DNA of 64,000 nt from DATFVA01 sp963745945 (GCA_963745945.1 CAVUZG010000007.1:434001-498000); one strand, 5' to 3'; counted from the first letter of the stretch, positions 25,924-34,928 are shown. The notes: generated by a model not told the origin, from the letters alone. Made by a program: numbers and translations.

Positions 25924-27012
25924 ATGGAAAAGAGAATCTATAATTTCAGTGCTGGTCCGGCCATTTTACCGGAAAATGTTTTGAAGGAAGCACAGGAGAA
26001 TTTAATGACTCTCCCCGGTGTGGGAATGTCAATATTAGAAATTAGTCATCGTTCGAAAACTTTCGATAAAATAATTGTTGATGCAAAATCAGACCTGAAA
26101 GAATTGATGGGGATAAGTGATGATTATTCGATTCTGTTTTTACAGGGCGGCGCCAGTTTACAGTTTTCAATGATTCCGCTAAATTTAATGCCCCCGGCAA
26201 ATAAAGCAGATTACATTGTTACGGGAAGCTGGTCTAAAAAAGCAGTTAAAGAAGCAAAACGAGTTGGAACTGTTAATATTTCGGCATCAACTGAAGAAGG
26301 TAAATTTAAGAGGATACCTAAACAGGAAGAACTCAAACTGGATCCCGGTGCTTCCTATGTACATTTCACATCAAATAATACAATTTACGGTACGGAATTT
26401 CATTACGAACCCGAAGTAGGAAAGGTTCCTCTTGTCTGCGATGCTTCTTCAGATATTCTTTCGAGAAAAATTAATGTTAATAAGTATTCCTTAATCTATG
26501 CAGGCGCACAAAAAAATATGGGGCCTTCAGGTGTTACATTTATAATAATTAAAAAAGATATGGTTGAGAGAAGCAGTGATTCACTTCATACAATGCTAAA
26601 CTATAAAACACATGTAGATGCTGATTCTCTATATAATACTCCGACGGTCTTTGGCATATATATAATAGGACTTGTTACGAAATGGCTGAAGAAAAACGGT
26701 GGTTTGGATGCAATGTATAAAACAAATAAAGAAAAGGCTGATCTTCTTTATAAATGCATTGATGATAGCGGCGGATACTATAAAGGACATGCTGAGAAAG
26801 ACAGTCGTTCATTAATGAACATCACCTTTAACCTAAATTCTGAAGAATTGGAAAAGAAATTAATTGATGAAGCTTTAAAAAGTGGTTTCAGCGGATTAAA
26901 AGGACATCGTTCAGTTGGCGGACTCAGAGCATCAATATACAATGCTTTTCCTAAAAAAGGCGTTGAAGACCTTGTCAGCTTTATGAAAGATTTCCAGAAA
27001 AAGAATGGTTAA
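25924..27012 (+). CDS. serC: Phosphoserine aminotransferase
   Basis: A 362-residue PLP enzyme (class V fold) that converts phosphohydroxypyruvate plus glutamate to phosphoserine, and also acts in pyridoxine synthesis. The opening YNFSAGPAILPENVL is the SerC signature; the PLP-binding lysine is in YAGAQKNMGPSGV near residue 197, and GHRSVGGLRASIYNA near the C-terminus binds substrate phosphate. It starts 48 bases after DUF1015 and a small lipoprotein gene follows, so the three may form one operon. Neither serA nor serB is in the window. Confidence 0.97.
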   Translation: MEKRIYNFSAGPAILPENVLKEAQENLMTLPGVGMSILEISHRSKTFDKIIVDAKSDLKELMGISDDYSILFLQGGASLQFSMIPLNLMPPANKADYIVTGSWSKKAVKEAKRVGTVNISASTEEGKFKRIPKQEELKLDPGASYVHFTSNNTIYGTEFHYEPEVGKVPLVCDASSDILSRKINVNKYSLIYAGAQKNMGPSGVTFIIIKKDMVERSSDSLHTMLNYKTHVDADSLYNTPTVFGIYIIGLVTKWLKKNGGLDAMYKTNKEKADLLYKCIDDSGGYYKGHAEKDSRSLMNITFNLNSEELEKKLIDEALKSGFSGLKGHRSVGGLRASIYNAFPKKGVEDLVSFMKDFQKKNG

Positions 27013-27045
27013 TTCTAATTTCTAACATTTGCACGGGAGATATAA

Positions 27046-27474
27046 ATGAAAGCATTATTAATTTCAGCAGTCGGACTTCTATTGTTAATCAGTGCCTGTT
27101 CTAAAGAAGAAAAGAAGCTGGAAGTATTTAACGCTGAAGCATTTGCTTACGATCTCGGGAATGACTGGGAGGTTGATGCCACTACCCGTGTTAAAGGTTT
27201 TAAACAAAATGAATCTGAAAATAAATTTACCGCAACACTAAGTTATAATATCGATCTGGTCAGGCCCTCAGGAGATACATTAAAATCTCTTATAAGCAAA
27301 ACAGAAGATAAGGTAAATGACGAAGCCTTTATAGATGCTCCTGTTGAAATTCAGTTTGATCTTGATTCTACTTATACTGACGGGGAGTATAAGCTTATAT
27401 TTAATATTAAAGATGCTGAAACAGGCCAGACTGCTTCAGCATCTGCTTCTTTTAAACTGCAAAAGGAAGAATAG
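27046..27474 (+). CDS. Small Ig-like lipoprotein of unknown function
   Basis: A 142-residue lipoprotein with signal and lipobox LLLLISAC (Cys at about 18), followed by a charged linker and a single predicted beta-sandwich: alternating strands such as KFTATLSYNIDLV and EYKLIFNIKDAETGQ. It has no catalytic motif. It resembles short periplasmic lipoproteins of Bacteroidota with Ig-like folds. It starts 34 bases after serC behind GGGAGA. Its stop codon abuts the stop codon of the next, convergent gene. Confidence 0.65.
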   Translation: MKALLISAVGLLLLISACSKEEKKLEVFNAEAFAYDLGNDWEVDATTRVKGFKQNESENKFTATLSYNIDLVRPSGDTLKSLISKTEDKVNDEAFIDAPVEIQFDLDSTYTDGEYKLIFNIKDAETGQTASASASFKLQKEE

Positions 27475-27966
27475 TTAATCTTTTTCAAATTGTAAGATTG
27501 ATTTCATCATTTTACCTTCATTTTCACCTTCAAGTGAAACAAGCATCGAATCATCAGAAACCTGATTGTAAATTATCGTATGCGGATAACTCTTCGCCAT
27601 ATTTTCAAATACAGCCGATGAATCTGTGACAGAAGTAAGCTTAAATGTTTCCGGGTTATTGTCCGGATGAATTAAATAGTAAACCTGGTTATTGCTTTGT
27701 TCTATCCTCATATTCTGAGTAAAAACACGTTTTCCATTTTCGTCTGTTGTATAGGTAATACCTTCCATTATTCTGAAATTCTTTTTATGCCAGCTTTCGT
27801 ATAAGCTTGCGTCCCCCTGTTTTCCTCTCCAAACATTTTCCATCCAGCTTAACTTATTAAATCTCCCAAGGTCTTCAGTTTTTTGCTCGGTAGTTTCACA
27901 ACCCATAAAGAGAATACATAATAATATTGTGGTCAGCAAAATTTTTATTTTGATAAAGTACATCAT
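27475..27966 (-). CDS. DUF6265 family lipoprotein
   Basis: A 163-residue protein with a signal and a lipobox LFMGC (Cys at about 23). The mature domain matches the DUF6265 pattern: LSWMENVWRGKQGDASLYESW near residues 38-60, then the strand segments FRIMEGITYT and VYYLIHPDNNPETFKLTS. The fold is predicted to be a small calycin-like barrel. Function is unknown. The gene ends back to back with the Ig-like lipoprotein gene with no spacer, so each gene's 3' end lies in the other's antisense transcript unless termination occurs inside a coding region. Confidence 0.75.
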   Translation of the reverse strand: MMYFIKIKILLTTILLCILFMGCETTEQKTEDLGRFNKLSWMENVWRGKQGDASLYESWHKKNFRIMEGITYTTDENGKRVFTQNMRIEQSNNQVYYLIHPDNNPETFKLTSVTDSSAVFENMAKSYPHTIIYNQVSDDSMLVSLEGENEGKMMKSILQFEKD

Positions 27967-28069
27967 TCTTTATTAAAATTTTCTATTAATAAATTATGTG
28001 AAGAAAATAAGATAAAGTGAATTGCAAAACAGAAAAGTTTTAGCGTGAGTTTAACTTGATATTAAAATT

Positions 28070-28456
28070 TTAGTTATTACTAAAATATTTTTCCGGGATA
28101 GGTTTTCTGCCAGAGAATCCGGATTCAACATTATGATAAAATTTTATATTATCTTCATCACTTTTCCAGCAAAGAAAAACTTCTTCCCCGTTGATAATAG
28201 CTGGAAAATCTACCAACCCGATTGCAAAATTCCAATCTTTATAAAAACATCCTATTTCCTCAAGTTCAGCCATAAATCCGTTTAATTCACTCACCAGTTT
28301 TTTAACCTGCGGATCATATTCATTTATTCCTTCATTATCCTCGGTGAGAAGTCTGATTTCCCGGGATGTAGTCAGTATATCATCCACAATTTTTCTCACA
28401 AGAGGAAGTGTTCTGTGCGCTTCTTCCGGAGTAAAATGTCTTGTAGCAGTAACCAT
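28070..28456 (-). CDS. DUF2203 family protein
   Basis: A 128-residue cytoplasmic protein with the DUF2203 signature: FTPEEAHRTLPLVRKIVDDIL at the N-terminus, a central helical region, and FYKDWNFAIGLVDFPAIINGEEVFLCWKSDE near residue 90-115. Members are small, helical and widely spread in Gram-positive and FCB bacteria, with no known function. It stands alone between the DUF6265 gene and a divergent metallophosphoesterase gene. Confidence 0.85.
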   Translation of the reverse strand: MVTATRHFTPEEAHRTLPLVRKIVDDILTTSREIRLLTEDNEGINEYDPQVKKLVSELNGFMAELEEIGCFYKDWNFAIGLVDFPAIINGEEVFLCWKSDEDNIKFYHNVESGFSGRKPIPEKYFSNN

Positions 28457-28637
28457 AAAATGTAATCCCTTCGAACTTTTTACACTGTTAAAATTACAAT
28501 TTTATTTGTAGAAAAAAAGTTAAAAAAGTGTAAATATTTGTAAAATTTTTGTCCCGGACATAAAATCCTGCCTAAAATCAAAAATTTTAATTCAGTAAAT
28601 TAGTACAACTTTTATTATCTGAGCTAATCCAATAACG

Positions 28638-29642
28638 ATGTTTAGAAAAATAATTATAGCTGCTGCATTTTTCCTGGCCGCTGGTTTAATCTTTATCATT
28701 GGTTTTATTCCTAAAATAAATACGTTTTCCCCAGCATCAAACGACACACTTTCATTAGAAGAAAATCACAAATGTTCTTTTCCAATAATAGCCGTGGGTG
28801 ATCTCCAGAGAACATCCGCATGGGAGTATTTGGCCGGGAGAGAAAGTAATGATAGAGAAAGGAGAGAAATAATTCATAATATCAGCCGACAAAAACCGGG
28901 TTCTGTAGTTTTACTTGGAGATATGGTATTTGAAGGTGATAATATCGATCACTGGAGATACTTCGACAGTCTAATAATCCCTATTAAAGAATTGCATATT
29001 CCGTTATTTCCCGTGATAGGAAATCATGAATATTGGGGTAAAAACCGGATTGCACTTCAGTATCTGGCAGAAAGATTTCCTGAATTAAACAGGAGTCACT
29101 GGTATACAGAAATTTGCGATAGTATTGCCTTAATCTTTCTTGATTCAAACGACCTCGAATATTCGGATGAACAATGGCAGCAACAGATTGATTGGTTTAA
29201 AAATAAACTTTTAATTTACGATAGTGATCCTTCAATTGAAGGAATTCTTGTTTTTTCGCATCATCCCCCATATACAAATAGTCTTATAACCGGGGATGAA
29301 CTGCAGGTCCAGCGTGGATTTCTCCCGGCGTTTTATGAATCAGACAAAACTCTTGCTTTTATTACAGGGCATGTTCACACTTATGAAAGATTCATTGAGC
29401 GCAAAAAAACATTTATAGTTTCCGGCGGAGGAGGCGGTCCCAGGGTTAAACTTAAAACCGGATCAGATGCACATAATGACTATTATAATAGTCCATCTCC
29501 AAGACCATTCAATTATCTAATAATAAACAAACTAAATGGAGGAATAGAATTTACTGTTCGGGGAGTAAAAAAGGGGAACAGTTATTTTTTTACCCTGGAC
29601 CAATTCACACTTCCTTTTTCAAAAGGTAACAAATCTGGTTAA
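28638..29642 (+). CDS. Membrane-anchored calcineurin-type metallophosphoesterase
   Basis: A 334-residue protein with an N-terminal membrane anchor (residues about 4-24) and a calcineurin-like phosphoesterase domain. The metal-binding motifs are all present: VGDLQR (D55), LLGDMVFEGDN near 95, VIGNHEYWG near 128, FSHHPPYTN near 210 and TGHVHTYERF near 242. This order resembles purple acid phosphatases. It is expected to face the periplasm and to hydrolyse phosphate esters. No signal cleavage site is obvious, so an uncleaved anchor is likely. Confidence 0.88.
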   Translation: MFRKIIIAAAFFLAAGLIFIIGFIPKINTFSPASNDTLSLEENHKCSFPIIAVGDLQRTSAWEYLAGRESNDRERREIIHNISRQKPGSVVLLGDMVFEGDNIDHWRYFDSLIIPIKELHIPLFPVIGNHEYWGKNRIALQYLAERFPELNRSHWYTEICDSIALIFLDSNDLEYSDEQWQQQIDWFKNKLLIYDSDPSIEGILVFSHHPPYTNSLITGDELQVQRGFLPAFYESDKTLAFITGHVHTYERFIERKKTFIVSGGGGGPRVKLKTGSDAHNDYYNSPSPRPFNYLIINKLNGGIEFTVRGVKKGNSYFFTLDQFTLPFSKGNKSG

Positions 29643-29714
29643 CTTGTCTTGAATCTTTTAATCCTTATCTGCTTCTAACAGATATGGAAATTTTATTGAA
29701 TAACGGGAAAACTG

Positions 29715-30329
29715 ATGAACTTACAAGAAATTGAAAAAAATATACTTGAAAAAGGAATAAGCTACCTGCAATACATTAAGAATAATACAGAGGAAATTAC
29801 ACGAACTGATCGCGATACACTTGATAAAAGCTCAGTTAAAAAATTAGATTATAAAATACTGAACTTAAAGAGAAGTTTAAGAATATCTAAATATTACAAA
29901 TTAAATGAAGATCTTAAAAAAATTATTAATGAAATAGATGAACCGCAGTTGTGGATGGTAGTAACTGAAAACTGGTGTGGCGACTCAGCTCAAAATCTGC
30001 CTTACATTGCAGCCATAGCAGAACAAAATCCTTTAATTCAACTAATAGTACTGTTGCGGGATTCAAATCCGGAAATTATGGATCAGTTTTTAACAAATGG
30101 AACGAGAAGTATCCCCATCCTTGTGGTGTTTAATGAATCCGGTGAAGAATTATTCAAATGGGGGCCGCGTCCCAAGGCAGCAATTCAATTGATTAATCAA
30201 TGGAAAGCGGAGGGACTTGGAAAAGATGGTTGGATGGAGAAATTACATTCCTGGTACGCAAAAAACAAAGGAGTTGAAATAGAGAAAGATTTGACTGAAT
30301 TGATAAAGAAAGAGGAAATTACACATTAA
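29715..30329 (+). CDS. Thioredoxin-family protein with a single active-site cysteine
   Basis: A 204-residue cytoplasmic protein of the thioredoxin_9 type. The thioredoxin-fold active site reads ENWCGDSAQNLP, with Cys88 but no second cysteine; the cis-proline loop is TRSIPILVVF near residue 135. This WCGD form is normal for the subfamily in Bacteroidota and Bacillota, so it is not a mutation of this copy. With a single cysteine it cannot act as a classic disulfide reductase. Function unknown. It lies 72 bases after the phosphoesterase gene and runs convergent to pruA. Confidence 0.85.
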   Translation: MNLQEIEKNILEKGISYLQYIKNNTEEITRTDRDTLDKSSVKKLDYKILNLKRSLRISKYYKLNEDLKKIINEIDEPQLWMVVTENWCGDSAQNLPYIAAIAEQNPLIQLIVLLRDSNPEIMDQFLTNGTRSIPILVVFNESGEELFKWGPRPKAAIQLINQWKAEGLGKDGWMEKLHSWYAKNKGVEIEKDLTELIKKEEITH

Positions 30330-30338
30330 AATGATTTA

Positions 30339-30367
30339 TAGAGACGTACTTTAAAAGCACGCCTCTA
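30339..30367. repeat. Palindromic TAGAGACGT-type element between convergent genes
   Basis: TAGAGACGTACT and AGCACGCCTCTA form a 12-bp stem with 2 mismatches and a 5-base loop. Similar TAGAGACG palindromes occur as dispersed repeats in several bacterial phyla (general recollection). Here it may also end transcription of the two convergent genes. Only this copy was noticed. Confidence 0.5.
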
Positions 30368-30379
30368 CAACAATTAAAT

Positions 30380-32011
30380 TTATTTTTCATTCATAAAGGG
30401 ATATTTCCAATCTTTAGGCGGCACAAAAGTTTCTTTGATAGATCTTACTGTCATCCACCTTAAAATATTCATTGCACTTCCCGCTTTATCATTTGTACCT
30501 GATGCACGTCCTCCTCCAAAAGGCTGCTGGCCAACTACTGCAGCGGTTGGTTTATCATTTATATAAAAATTACCTGCTGCGTTTCTTAGTTTATCTGACA
30601 TTTTAACTAATACATTTCTATCCTGTGACCAAATTGCCCCAGTTAAAGCATATGGAGAAGTATTGTCACATAGTTCAAGAGTTTCATCAAACTTGTTATC
30701 ATCATAAACATAAATTGTAAGTACGGGACCAAATATTTCTTCCTTCATTGATTTAAAACCCGGGTCAGTTGTAACAATTGTTGTTGGTTCAATAAAATAA
30801 CCTTTTGAGCTATCACACTTACCGCCGGTAATTATTTCTGCATCTTTCGAATCATTTGCAAAATCTATATAAGATTTAATACTCTCATATGCGCCTTTAT
30901 CAATTACCGCTGCCATAAAATTTGTAAAATCTTCTACATCACCCATTTTTATTTTTGATACTTCAGCAGTGTATTTCTTTTTAAATTCGTCCCAGATTGA
31001 TTTAGGTATATACATCCTTGAAGCGGCAGAACATTTTTGTCCCTGGTATTCAAAAGCACCTCTTATAGCAGCAACAACCAGGGCATCAACGTCAGCAGAA
31101 TTATGAGCAAAGATAAAATCTTTACCGCCGGTTTCTCCAACTATTCTCGGATAGTATTTTGAATTCTGAATATTATCACCAATAGTTTTCCACATTCCCT
31201 GGAAAACAGCAGTAGAGCCTGTGAAATGAACACCAGCCAAATCAGGACTTGCCATAACCGGATCACCAACCTGGCTGCCTGAACCGGGAATAAAATTAAT
31301 TACTCCCTTCGGTAATCCCGCTTCTTCCCAGAGTTTCATCAGGTAGTACGCTGAGTAAACCGCACTTGATGCTGGTTTCCATAAAATAACATTTCCTACA
31401 ATCGCTGGTGCAGTTGGCAGATTACCTGCAATAGAAGTAAAGTTAAATGGAGTTACAGCGAAGACGAATCCTTCAAGCGGGCGGTATTCTAGCCGGTTCC
31501 ACATTCCTTTAGGAGAATAAGGCTGCTCTCCCATAAGCTGGGTCATATAATGCGTATTAAATCTCCAGAAATCAATCAACTCACACGCTGAATCAATCTC
31601 AGCCTGATATGCAGTTTTCGACTGGCCTAACATTGTAGCTGCATTAATTGTTGAACGCCATGGTCCGGAGAGAAGTTCGGCGGCTTTATGAAAAATGGAA
31701 GCCCTGTGTTCCCATGGCATTTCTGCCCAGGTTTTCCTTGCTTCAAGCGCTGATTTAATAGCCATATTTACTTCTTTTTCACCAGCCTTATGATATACGC
31801 CTAGCTTCTTTGAAAGATTATGCGGTACCAGTATATCAGCAGTTTTTCCCGATCTGATTTCTTCCCCGCCAATAATCAGAGGAATTTCTATTTCCTTTGA
31901 TTGTAATTCGGCTAATTTATTTTTTAAATCCGATTTTTCCGGACTACCAGGGGCATAATTTAAAATTGGTTCATTTAAAGGAACCGGTAACTTGAAATAA
32001 GCATTTGACAT
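30380..32011 (-). CDS. pruA: L-glutamate gamma-semialdehyde (delta-1-pyrroline-5-carboxylate) dehydrogenase
   Basis: A 543-residue aldehyde dehydrogenase of the ALDH4 type that oxidises glutamate semialdehyde to glutamate with NAD+, the second step of proline breakdown. The N-terminal segment with NEPILNYAPGSPE is specific to this group. The catalytic Glu is in GETGGKDF near residue 290 and the catalytic Cys in QGQKCSAASR near residue 322. It is a single-function enzyme with no proline dehydrogenase domain. GGAGA precedes the ATG. With the saccharopine enzymes it suggests an organism that lives partly on amino acids. Confidence 0.96.
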   Translation of the reverse strand: MSNAYFKLPVPLNEPILNYAPGSPEKSDLKNKLAELQSKEIEIPLIIGGEEIRSGKTADILVPHNLSKKLGVYHKAGEKEVNMAIKSALEARKTWAEMPWEHRASIFHKAAELLSGPWRSTINAATMLGQSKTAYQAEIDSACELIDFWRFNTHYMTQLMGEQPYSPKGMWNRLEYRPLEGFVFAVTPFNFTSIAGNLPTAPAIVGNVILWKPASSAVYSAYYLMKLWEEAGLPKGVINFIPGSGSQVGDPVMASPDLAGVHFTGSTAVFQGMWKTIGDNIQNSKYYPRIVGETGGKDFIFAHNSADVDALVVAAIRGAFEYQGQKCSAASRMYIPKSIWDEFKKKYTAEVSKIKMGDVEDFTNFMAAVIDKGAYESIKSYIDFANDSKDAEIITGGKCDSSKGYFIEPTTIVTTDPGFKSMKEEIFGPVLTIYVYDDNKFDETLELCDNTSPYALTGAIWSQDRNVLVKMSDKLRNAAGNFYINDKPTAAVVGQQPFGGGRASGTNDKAGSAMNILRWMTVRSIKETFVPPKDWKYPFMNEK

Positions 32012-32157
32012 TTATTTTCTCCCTATTCGTTGAGTATCTAAGTTTAATTTTCTTAAAAATTCTGGACTCTAAAATTAAGCCTTTACAGGTTCATCTTCAA
32101 TGAAGAATAAAATGCTTTTTGCCAAAACAGCAGGAATAAATTAAGTTAATCTGGGGA

Positions 32158-33582
32158 TTACACTGTAGGTTCGAGGAAAAAATAAAACTCAGTTTCTTTT
32201 CCGATTTCTGAATTTACAAATAACTCACCGCCGTGCAGGTTTATAATCGATTTAACAATTGAGAGACCAAGCCCGGTGCCACCCGTTTGCCTGCTTCTTG
32301 AAGTTTCAACTCTATAGAATTTGTCAAATACTTTTGGAATGTCTTCTTCGGGAATTCCCTCCCCTTTATTTATAACAGAGACCCTTATTTTATTTCTGGA
32401 TTTATTCCCTGTTATTTTTATTGGTTCACCTTCATAGCCGTATTTTATAGCGTTCTCAATAAGGTTTATCATTACCTGCCTCATTAAATCCGGGTCCAGC
32501 TCAATTTCAATCTTATCATCAACTTCCATAACCATCATATTATTTTTATCTGAAGAAAGATAACTCAGTGAGTTTAAAGTCCGTTCAAGATATTCAGAAA
32601 GATTGATTTTACTTTTGCTAATTTTTATCAATTTATTATCAAAACGCGATACAAGAAATAATCGTTCAACAATATTTATTAGTCTTAAAATTTCTTCGTA
32701 ATTGCTTTTAAGAATTTCCCTGTATTGTTCCGGGGTATTAGGGTGGCGCAAAGCCACTTCAACTTCACCTCTCAAAATGGTTAATGGTGTTTTTAATTCG
32801 TGTGAGGCCGCTATTGAAAAATGGTTCATATAATCCAGCGAAGTTTTTATCCTTCCGATCATTCTGTTCATTGTAAACACGAGTCTTCCATATTCATCAT
32901 TAAATTCCTCGCCGGGAATTTTTTCATCAAGATTCTGAGTGGTGATTTCATCCGTCTTTCTTATTATTTTATCAATTCTTGAAAGAGCTCTGGCTGAAAG
33001 AATAGAACCGCCAATAATTGAAAGTATGAGGAAAAGCGGGGCAATAATAATATAAATATCTGACAGGTTTGTTAGAGTTTCTGATATCAGGTGAGAAGGA
33101 TAAGCTACAGTTATTTCATAATTATTCTTTTTTAAATAAGCTACACGGATAGGAAACTCAGATAGATGATTGTTTTGAATATCTTCTATCATAATTTTAT
33201 CTTCCCGAACGGCCGGAAAAGGAATCTTTTGATCGATCAGGTTTTGGGTCTTAAAGAGCATTTTATTATTTAATTCAACCTGTACGTAGCTGTTTCGCGG
33301 ATTTAATGCAACTGCTTCAAATATGAGGTCGTATATCAATTCATCAGTAGATGAATAAAGAGAATCGGGTTTAAAGCTGGAAAGATCAACTTCACTTTCT
33401 TTCACAAAATTGTAAATCATTTCAGCTTGTTTGCTTATCGAATGATCGAGGTCTTTTTCAAGGCTCTGTTTCAGATATAGAAAAACCGTGATACCTATTA
33501 TTAATTCCAGGAATAAAAACAGGCCGGAATACCAGAGAGTAGCTTTAAATCTCGTTGATTTAACGTAAAGTTTTAATTGCAT
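32158..33582 (-). CDS. OmpR-family two-component sensor histidine kinase
   Basis: A 474-residue inner membrane kinase. The first membrane segment is at about residues 14-34, followed by a periplasmic sensor of about 140 residues without recognisable motifs, a second segment near 180, a HAMP domain, and the kinase core. The phosphoacceptor His is in AASHELKTPLT; NLIENAIKYG is the N box; DKFYRVETSRSRQTGGTGLG gives the F and G2 boxes. The start was placed at the ATG at 33582; a TTG four codons upstream is an alternative. The response regulator gene is 240 bp upstream on the same strand with a strong terminator between them. Confidence 0.93.
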   Translation of the reverse strand: MQLKLYVKSTRFKATLWYSGLFLFLELIIGITVFLYLKQSLEKDLDHSISKQAEMIYNFVKESEVDLSSFKPDSLYSSTDELIYDLIFEAVALNPRNSYVQVELNNKMLFKTQNLIDQKIPFPAVREDKIMIEDIQNNHLSEFPIRVAYLKKNNYEITVAYPSHLISETLTNLSDIYIIIAPLFLILSIIGGSILSARALSRIDKIIRKTDEITTQNLDEKIPGEEFNDEYGRLVFTMNRMIGRIKTSLDYMNHFSIAASHELKTPLTILRGEVEVALRHPNTPEQYREILKSNYEEILRLINIVERLFLVSRFDNKLIKISKSKINLSEYLERTLNSLSYLSSDKNNMMVMEVDDKIEIELDPDLMRQVMINLIENAIKYGYEGEPIKITGNKSRNKIRVSVINKGEGIPEEDIPKVFDKFYRVETSRSRQTGGTGLGLSIVKSIINLHGGELFVNSEIGKETEFYFFLEPTV

Positions 33583-33640
33583 TAACTTTCTCAACTAATA
33601 CTCCGTATTATAAACTATTCCTGATTTCTATACAATATTC

Positions 33641-33672
33641 AAAAAAAAAGGAGAGCCAATTTGACTCTCCTT
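33641..33672 (-). terminator. Minus-strand terminator between response regulator and kinase genes
   Basis: On the minus strand AAGGAGAG (33672-33665) pairs with CTCTCCTT (33655-33648) around a 9-base loop, then a T run of 9. The end of the T run is about 60 bp upstream of the kinase ATG. Its stem is almost the same as that of the hairpin at 34526-34548. Confidence 0.85.
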
Positions 33673-33834
33673 GCCCTCCTTTTTTCTACCGGGTAATCAT
33701 TCGCTCTATTTAACCAGTCATAAATTTCCAGGAAAAGGCATACGTAAATCTCAAAGGAGGTATTATATATTTATTGCTCTAAAATTAACACTGGAGTATT
33801 AAGATTTTCTTAAAGAACTATTAAAAATTCTTAA

Positions 33835-34506
33835 TTATTGTTCTTTTATTAAATAACCAACACCCCGAATGGTTTGAAGAAGCTGGGTATCGAATTGTTT
33901 ATCTATTTTATTCCGGAGTTTATTGATATAAACATCAATAACATTTGTATCGGAATCAAAATGATAGTCGTAGACATGTTGAGAAAGTAGTGTACGTGAG
34001 ATTACGCGGTTCTTGTTTCTAAGAAGATATTCAAGAATGGCGTATTCTTTTGGAGTGAGTGTAATCTCAACTCCCGATCTTGAAACTTTATGCGATTGTG
34101 TATCGAGTATTAAATCCCCGGCTTTTAATTGAAGAGTTTTACTTCCGTCATTTCGTCTTAATAAGGCTCGTATGCGGGCAAGCAATTCTTCAAATGCAAA
34201 CGGTTTGGTTAAATAATCATCTGCGCCCGAATCAAGTCCTTCAACTTTATTTTCAATTGTATCTTTGGCGGTAAGCAGAAGAATCGGAGTAAATATTTTC
34301 TGACTCCTGATATCTTTCACTAATGAAAATCCATCTTTCAAAGGAAGCATTACATCCAGTATCATTAAATCGTATTGTTCAGTAGAGGCCAATTTAAGTC
34401 CTTCTTTTCCATCATATGCCAGGTCGACTGTATAGTATTCCTCTTCGAGTCCTTTTTTTATAAAAGAAGCAACTTTCTTTTCATCCTCAACTAGTAATAT
34501 TTTCAT
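33835..34506 (-). CDS. OmpR-family response regulator
   Basis: A 223-residue regulator. The receiver domain has the acidic pocket VEDE at residues 6-9, the phosphorylated Asp in LMILDVMLPLKDG near residue 51 and the conserved Lys in LLTAKD near 101. The C-terminal winged helix ends with TIRGVGYLIKEQ, the OmpR/PhoB signature. The cognate kinase is probably the one encoded 240 bp downstream. A terminator hairpin ends only about 14 bases upstream of the ATG, leaving no ordinary Shine-Dalgarno site, so expression probably depends on readthrough or on structure at the leader. Confidence 0.95.
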   Translation of the reverse strand: MKILLVEDEKKVASFIKKGLEEEYYTVDLAYDGKEGLKLASTEQYDLMILDVMLPLKDGFSLVKDIRSQKIFTPILLLTAKDTIENKVEGLDSGADDYLTKPFAFEELLARIRALLRRNDGSKTLQLKAGDLILDTQSHKVSRSGVEITLTPKEYAILEYLLRNKNRVISRTLLSQHVYDYHFDSDTNVIDVYINKLRNKIDKQFDTQLLQTIRGVGYLIKEQ

Positions 34507-34513
34507 ATAAGAA

Positions 34514-34548
34514 AAATATAAAAAAAAGGAGAGTATTACACTCTCCTT
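34514..34548 (-). terminator. Minus-strand terminator or attenuator directly before the response regulator
   Basis: On the minus strand AAGGAGAGT (34548-34540) pairs perfectly with ACTCTCCTT (34534-34526) around a 5-base loop, then TTTTTTTATATTTTT. It follows the lysine-rich protein gene, and its T-rich tail runs up to within about 7 bases of the response regulator start. Confidence 0.85.
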
Positions 34549-34574
34549 AGCATTTGATTTATAATACTATGAAT

Positions 34575-34928
34575 CTATTTTTTTTGAGGGACATTGTTTT
34601 CCTTTTTACTCGTCCTCTTTTCCATCTTTTTATGATGTCTTATCTCTTTTTTATTAACACTTTTTGTGGTTTCAGTTTTAGTACTTTTAGGGTTTTTAGT
34701 CTTCAAGGTTTTTTCAACTTTTGTTTTCTTTTTAACACTCTCCTTCTTCATTTCTGTTTTAGGAGCTGTAGTCTTATTTGTATGAGCTATTGTGGGATTA
34801 GGGACTTTTTTTAACTGTGTTGTGTTTTTCTTCTCAGTTGTATTTGTCTTACTCTGGGAATAGGTTAAAACACTGCCACTTAAAAAAATCAATGCAATGG
34901 ACAAAGCGAATATTAAACGGAGTTTCAT
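34575..34928 (-). CDS. Small secreted lysine/threonine-rich protein
   Basis: A 117-residue protein with a signal peptide ending near SGSVLTYSQ (residue 25) and a mature part made almost entirely of Lys, Thr, Asn, Ser and Glu, in low-complexity stretches such as KKESVKKKTKVEKTLKTKN. There are no aromatic residues or cysteines in the mature part. It looks like a disordered, strongly basic periplasmic or surface polypeptide. It is the first gene of the group ending with the two-component system, so it may be a target or an input of that system. Function unknown. Confidence 0.7.
   Translation of the reverse strand: MKLRLIFALSIALIFLSGSVLTYSQSKTNTTEKKNTTQLKKVPNPTIAHTNKTTAPKTEMKKESVKKKTKVEKTLKTKNPKSTKTETTKSVNKKEIRHHKKMEKRTSKKENNVPQKK

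Noticed and set aside
34575..34928. Lysine-rich protein as a histone H1-like DNA-binding protein
   Set aside because: It has a clear signal peptide, so it is exported, not nucleoid-associated.
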